From NCBI GenBank assembly GCA_002427045.1, contig DIPO01000019.1, positions 1-25,897 on the forward strand: a DNA stretch of 25,897 nucleotides. The letters run 5' to 3'. Below are positions 23,184 through 25,897 of this stretch, piece by piece (positions within the stretch are counted from its first letter, which is position 1; every line of letters begins with the position of its first letter). The notes under the pieces are model-generated. The model did no database searches, had not been told where the DNA came from, and worked only from the letters and a program-made list of their open reading frames with translations. Source of the DNA: Firmicutes bacterium UBA5486. Its GTDB lineage: Bacteria > Bacillota > UBA4882 > UBA10575. The translations under genes and the position numbers were made by a program.

Positions 23184-23396
23184 CATCAACAAGGAAAAAC
23201 CAAAAAAGATTGCTTACTGACATTACTAATTGCTTTACTTGCTTTTACATACAACAACAGTACCCTGGTTGTAGAAATAGCATCACTTCTGTTGTTTATA
23301 TTCTGGAAAAAGTACTTATTGCAAAGTAGTAGACTTATAATATGTAAAAAAGTAAATGTACAGGAAAGGAAAAACATGATAAACTTATATTGGTGA
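23184..23396 (+). other. Open frame in -1 register after the VWA gene, possible small membrane protein
   Basis: Reading on from the A7 run at the end of the VWA gene in the -1 frame gives ~70 more codons with a convincing hydrophobic segment (CLLTLLIALLAFTYNN, then LVVEIASLLLFIFW) and basic flanks, ending at TGA 23394. It has no ATG, GTG or TTG start, so it needs a frameshift or is a remnant. The likely promoter of the fluoride operon lies within it, which weakens the coding case. Confidence 0.25.
23336..23341 (+). promoter_or_regulatory. -10 element of the fluoride riboswitch operon
   Basis: TATAAT lies 50 bp upstream of the aptamer, a suitable place for the transcript start. The -35 region (TACTTA at 17 bp) is poor. 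Confidence 0.4.
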
Positions 23397-23435
23397 TGGG
23401 GCTCACCTTAACTGCTGCGTGCTGATGGCTCCTAC
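23392..23435 (+). promoter_or_regulatory. Fluoride riboswitch (crcB RNA motif) aptamer
   Basis: The sequence reads GGTGATGGGGCTCACC, then TTAACTGCTGCGT, then GCTGATGGCTCCTAC. This matches the crcB motif: GGnGAUG hairpin closed by CnCC, an A-rich joint leading to a GCYGAUGGCnnCUAC 3' half that forms the pseudoknot and the fluoride site. Fluoride binding should stabilise the aptamer. The 3' part (GGCTCC) is shared with the terminator that follows, so fluoride would turn the downstream genes on. Confidence 0.88.
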
Positions 23436-23470
23436 TTTAAGTACAATCTTAAGGAAGGAGTTTTTTGTTT
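23429..23470 (+). terminator. Riboswitch-controlled terminator (expression platform)
   Basis: CTCC (23429-23432) pairs with GGAG (23457-23460), and CTTTAAG pairs with CTTAAGG further in, followed by TTTTTTGTTTTT. The left arm is part of the aptamer 3' end, so the two folds exclude each other. Confidence 0.8.
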
Positions 23471-23519
23471 TTATGCAGGGTTAAAATTAATTTGAATCAT
23501 ATAAGAAAGGGGTCGTTAT

Positions 23520-24212
23520 ATGGATTACTCTTCAGAGGTTCAGAAAATGATGTGTGTTGCTAAAGGACCAAACCATGGTTCGGCACCAATACCAGAGGAA
23601 GGTAAATGGGTACAGGCTAAAGAAATCAAGGATATTTCGGGATTAACCCATGGGGTAGGCTGGTGTGCACCTCAACAAGGAGCCTGCAAGCTTACATTGA
23701 ATGTAAAGGATGGTATTATACAGGAAGCACTGATTGAAACGCTAGGCTGTTCTGGCATGACGCATTCTGCAGCAATGGCCGCCGAAATTCTAGCAGGGAA
23801 GACAATTCTTGAAGCATTGAACACCGATCTGGTGTGTGATGCAATCAATACAGCAATGAGAGAACTGTTTCTCCAGATTGTTTATGGAAGAAGCCAGACT
23901 GCTTTTTCCGAGGGAGGCTTGCCTATAGGAGCTGGGCTTGAGGATCTAGGTAAGGGGTTAAGAAGCCAGGTCGGAACTATGTACGGTACACTTGCTAAAG
24001 GGCCAAGGTACCTTGAAATGGCGGAAGGGTATGTTACAAATGTTGCACTGGATGAGAACAATGAAATTATTGGTTATGAGTTTGTCCACCTTGGCAAAAT
24101 GATGGATTTTATAAAAAAGGGTACTGATGCAAATGAAGCAGTTAAAAAGGCTACCGGAAAATATGGCAGGTTTGATGAAGCTGTTAAGGTTATTGATCCA
24201 CGTCATGAATAA
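23520..24212 (+). CDS. NifU/IscU-like iron-sulfur cluster assembly scaffold protein
   Basis: 230 residues. A NifU_N-type core includes GWCAPQQGACKLTLNVKDG and LIETLGCSGMTHSAAMAAEI (C77 in the family's TxGC position) followed by LAGKTILEAL. Cys49, Cys56 and Cys77 are the candidate cluster ligands, with a spacing unlike standard IscU, and there is a ~35-residue N-terminal and a ~90-residue C-terminal extension. It belongs to the NifU-like type that sits beside GGGtGRT genes. AAGAAAGGGG precedes ATG. The next gene starts 20 bp after its stop. It lies under the fluoride riboswitch, so its expression should rise with fluoride. Whether it builds iron-sulfur clusters for a fluoride-sensitive enzyme or has another role is unknown. 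Confidence 0.88.
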   Translation: MDYSSEVQKMMCVAKGPNHGSAPIPEEGKWVQAKEIKDISGLTHGVGWCAPQQGACKLTLNVKDGIIQEALIETLGCSGMTHSAAMAAEILAGKTILEALNTDLVCDAINTAMRELFLQIVYGRSQTAFSEGGLPIGAGLEDLGKGLRSQVGTMYGTLAKGPRYLEMAEGYVTNVALDENNEIIGYEFVHLGKMMDFIKKGTDANEAVKKATGKYGRFDEAVKVIDPRHE

Positions 24213-24232
24213 TGAGAGGGGGGAATATAAGT

Positions 24233-25231
24233 ATGGCATTATTTGAAAGTTATGAAAGAAGAATAAATCAGGTAAATGCTGTATTGAATAAATACGGTAT
24301 CAGCTCTCTGGAAGAGGCAAAGAAAATATGTGATGATAAAGGGATAGATGTTTATAATATCGTAAGGTCAGTCCAACCAATATGTTTTGAAAATGCCTGC
24401 TGGGCGTATGTTACCGGAGCTGCGATTGCTTTGAAAAAAGGATGCGTTAAGGCAGCTGAAGCAGCAGAAGCTGTTGGTGAAGGACTACAGGCTTTCTGTA
24501 TTCCTGGCTCAGTAGCGGATAACAGAAAGGTTGGGCTGGGTCATGGGAATCTTGCAGCTATGCTTCTGAGAGAAGAAACCAAATGCTTTGCCTTCCTTGC
24601 AGGTCATGAGTCATTTGCAGCTGCTGAAGGGGCTATAGGTATTGCAAGGTCTGCAAATAAGGTAAGAAAAGAGCCTTTAAAAGTCATATTAAATGGTCTG
24701 GGTAAGGATGCTGCACAAATTATTTCAAGGATTAATGGCTTTACCTATGTGCAAACGAAATTTGATTATTATACTAGTAAGCTTGAAATTGTAAAAGAAA
24801 GTGCATACTCAAAAGGTGAAAGGGCTAAAGTCAGATGCTATGGTGCAGATGATGTAAGAGAAGGGGTAGCTATTATGCATCTTGAAGGCGTAGATGTTTC
24901 TATTACTGGAAATTCCACTAATCCTACAAGATTTCAGCATCCTGTAGCCGGTACATATAAAAAGGAATGTTATAAACTTGGTAAAAAATATTTTTCTGTA
25001 GCTTCCGGCGGTGGAACAGGAAGGACACTGCATCCGGACAATATGGCTGCAGGCCCGGCTTCTTATGGAATGACGGATACTATGGGTAGAATGCACTCAG
25101 ATGCTCAATTCGCAGGTTCGTCATCTGTTCCAGCACATGTTGAAATGATGGGCTTCCTGGGTATGGGAAATAATCCAATGGTTGGTGCTACTGTAGCGGT
25201 AGCTGTAGCGATTGAGGAAGCAATGAAATAA
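24233..25231 (+). CDS. GGGtGRT family protein
   Basis: 332 residues. The naming motif GGGTGRT is at 259-265 (VASGGGTGRTLHPDN), followed by conserved AAGPASYGMTDTMGRMHSDAQ and a Gly/Met-rich end (GFLGMGNNPMVGATVAVAV). Other blocks are GLGHGNLAAMLLREETKCFAF and AGHESFAAAEGAIG. The family has no established reaction; it is almost always next to the NifU-like gene found here, which suggests the two proteins work together. The start is ATG 24233 after GAGAGGGGGG; the frame is open back to 24212 without signs of coding. Co-transcribed under the fluoride riboswitch. Confidence 0.9.
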   Translation: MALFESYERRINQVNAVLNKYGISSLEEAKKICDDKGIDVYNIVRSVQPICFENACWAYVTGAAIALKKGCVKAAEAAEAVGEGLQAFCIPGSVADNRKVGLGHGNLAAMLLREETKCFAFLAGHESFAAAEGAIGIARSANKVRKEPLKVILNGLGKDAAQIISRINGFTYVQTKFDYYTSKLEIVKESAYSKGERAKVRCYGADDVREGVAIMHLEGVDVSITGNSTNPTRFQHPVAGTYKKECYKLGKKYFSVASGGGTGRTLHPDNMAAGPASYGMTDTMGRMHSDAQFAGSSSVPAHVEMMGFLGMGNNPMVGATVAVAVAIEEAMK

Positions 25232-25335
25232 CTTAAAGCTTTATATTGAGACTATATAAATAGTTTGCTAAGAGCAAATGATTTATGCAGTATTTTTCAT
25301 CTACGACAGCCGGGTTATCGGGACTACGTTGCTTT

Positions 25336-25373
25336 AGGCTCATTGGTGCTCTATAACATCAGTGAGCCTTTTT
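25336..25373 (+). terminator. Rho-independent terminator of the fluoride operon
   Basis: AGGCTCA (25336-25342) pairs with TGAGCCT (25363-25369), extended by GU-tolerant pairs to a ~13-bp stem, followed by TTTTT. It lies ~100 bp after the GGGtGRT stop. Confidence 0.75.
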
Positions 25374-25547
25374 GTATATAATTTGTTCTACATAATGCAA
25401 CGACTTCGGGAGCACTTCCCATTTCAGCGCATAGCTTCGAATATCATCCGCATCCTCTTCAAAACATTCCGCAGCGTGGAAAAACAGGAATTTTAGGTTT
25501 TCTGCTATATGAATGCCGTTCTTCTTTTTTATCATCCATACTCTCAT
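25359..25547 (-). CDS. Possible small ORF or remnant of 62 aa, unknown
   Basis: On the minus strand a frame with protein-like content (LKFLFFHAAECFEEDADDIR, then SYALKWEVLPKSLHYVEQ) ends at TGA inside the terminator. No clear ribosome site precedes ATG 25547. I do not recognise the family. It could be the C-terminal part of a lost gene. Confidence 0.3.
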   Translation of the reverse strand: MRVWMIKKKNGIHIAENLKFLFFHAAECFEEDADDIRSYALKWEVLPKSLHYVEQIIYKKAH

Positions 25548-25684
25548 ATTCTTGTGAACTAGATTTCAAGACCCTTGAAAGAATAATTTATAAAACTGTT
25601 TGCGATATTGCCTGTGGTTCCTTAAAAGACGTTCTTGAGCGACTAGATTTAATGTTACTAGCTAAGCGTGATTTGAATGAATAA
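25543..25684 (+). pseudogene. Possible 3' end of a lost gene before a terminator
   Basis: An open frame with no good start reads CELDFKTLERIIYKTVCDIA, then GSLKDVLERLDLMLLAKRDL, and stops at TAA 25682, three bases before a strong terminator. The position just before a terminator and the protein-like composition suggest a gene tail. The family is not recognised. Confidence 0.3.
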
Positions 25685-25686
25685 TG

Positions 25687-25717
25687 AAAAGGTGCTGAAA
25701 AACCAGCACCTTTTTTT
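25687..25717 (+). terminator. Rho-independent terminator
   Basis: AAAAGGTGCTG (25687-25697) / CAGCACCTTTT (25704-25714), 6-nt loop, followed by further T. Its core is nearly the same as the terminator at 3506-3537. Confidence 0.8.
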
Positions 25718-25740
25718 GATATTTATGGTTTTTATGAGTT

Positions 25741-25760
25741 TTAAGGAATTGCATAACTAA
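25741..25760. repeat. Solo end of the GGAATTGCATAA repeat family
   Basis: TTAAGGAATTGCATAACTAA matches the ends of the 3198-3325 element and the 7106-7126 palindrome (which ends GCAATTCCTTAA). Its partner end, if any, is beyond the window. From 25761 to 25897 I see no gene. Confidence 0.5.
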
Positions 25761-25897
25761 AACAGAGCTTTTTCCCTGGATGTACTATTATAAAAGGGCT
25801 CAATTAGACCAAAACCCTTGTTTTGATTAAGTTAAACAGCTTAGTGTTATTTAATATGAACAAGCAACACTACAATTTAGTATTGACATACTAAACA

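Overview
The window looks like chromosomal DNA from a low-GC, probably anaerobic, Firmicutes-type bacterium. The evidence is strong purine-rich Shine-Dalgarno sites, some TTG/GTG starts, a YesM/YesN-type kinase and AraC-type regulator pair, BspA-like leucine-rich repeats, and a NifU-like/GGGtGRT gene pair of the kind found in anaerobes. The organism cannot be named. One hint of a diderm or unusual envelope is a sugar-binding protein whose signal peptide has Tyr where a lipobox would have Cys. No rRNA, tRNA, CRISPR array or complete insertion sequence is visible.

Layout. 1-1482: end of a leucine-rich repeat protein and a Phd/ParE-type toxin-antitoxin operon with its operator. 1483-3763: a terminator, gene scraps, a UV-damage endonuclease (UvsE) with a C-terminal DUF1722 domain, a 128-bp palindromic element, a possible 46-aa ORF and a terminator. 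3626-9619: an FAD oxidoreductase of the phytoene desaturase/carotenoid isomerase family, then a three-gene operon of AraC-type response regulator, histidine kinase and a full-length but motif-dead sugar-ABC ATPase. The oxidoreductase and this operon are each preceded by a copy of one ~85-bp repeat ending in TATAAT. 9615-15990: a collapsed copy of a sugar ABC operon (leader, first 40 codons of the ATPase, end hairpin), a chemoreceptor, and the intact RbsA/RbsC/RbsB-type operon with the same structured leader. 16230-19051: a ROK fructokinase-type sugar kinase, a convergent fucose-isomerase-like protein and an orphan C-terminal piece of a MalF-type permease. 19370-23178: a MATE exporter, inorganic pyrophosphatase, and a divergent HTH/VWA gene pair. 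23392-25231: a fluoride riboswitch in front of a NifU-like scaffold gene and a GGGtGRT gene. 25232-25897: terminators, gene scraps and one more GGAATTGCATAA repeat.

How the parts may work together. The kinase has two membrane helices and almost no external domain, so it probably takes its signal from a partner. The partner candidates are the dead RbsA-like protein encoded directly after it and the real RbsABC-type importer encoded 2.8 kb downstream, with a chemoreceptor between them. This suggests a sugar uptake, sensing and chemotaxis island in which a pseudo-ATPase couples transporter state or ligand to the kinase. That is inference and is the best candidate here for an undescribed system. 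A second notable unit is the fluoride-riboswitch-controlled iron-sulfur-type operon, 1.6 kb downstream of a pyrophosphatase gene, which encodes a classic fluoride-sensitive enzyme.
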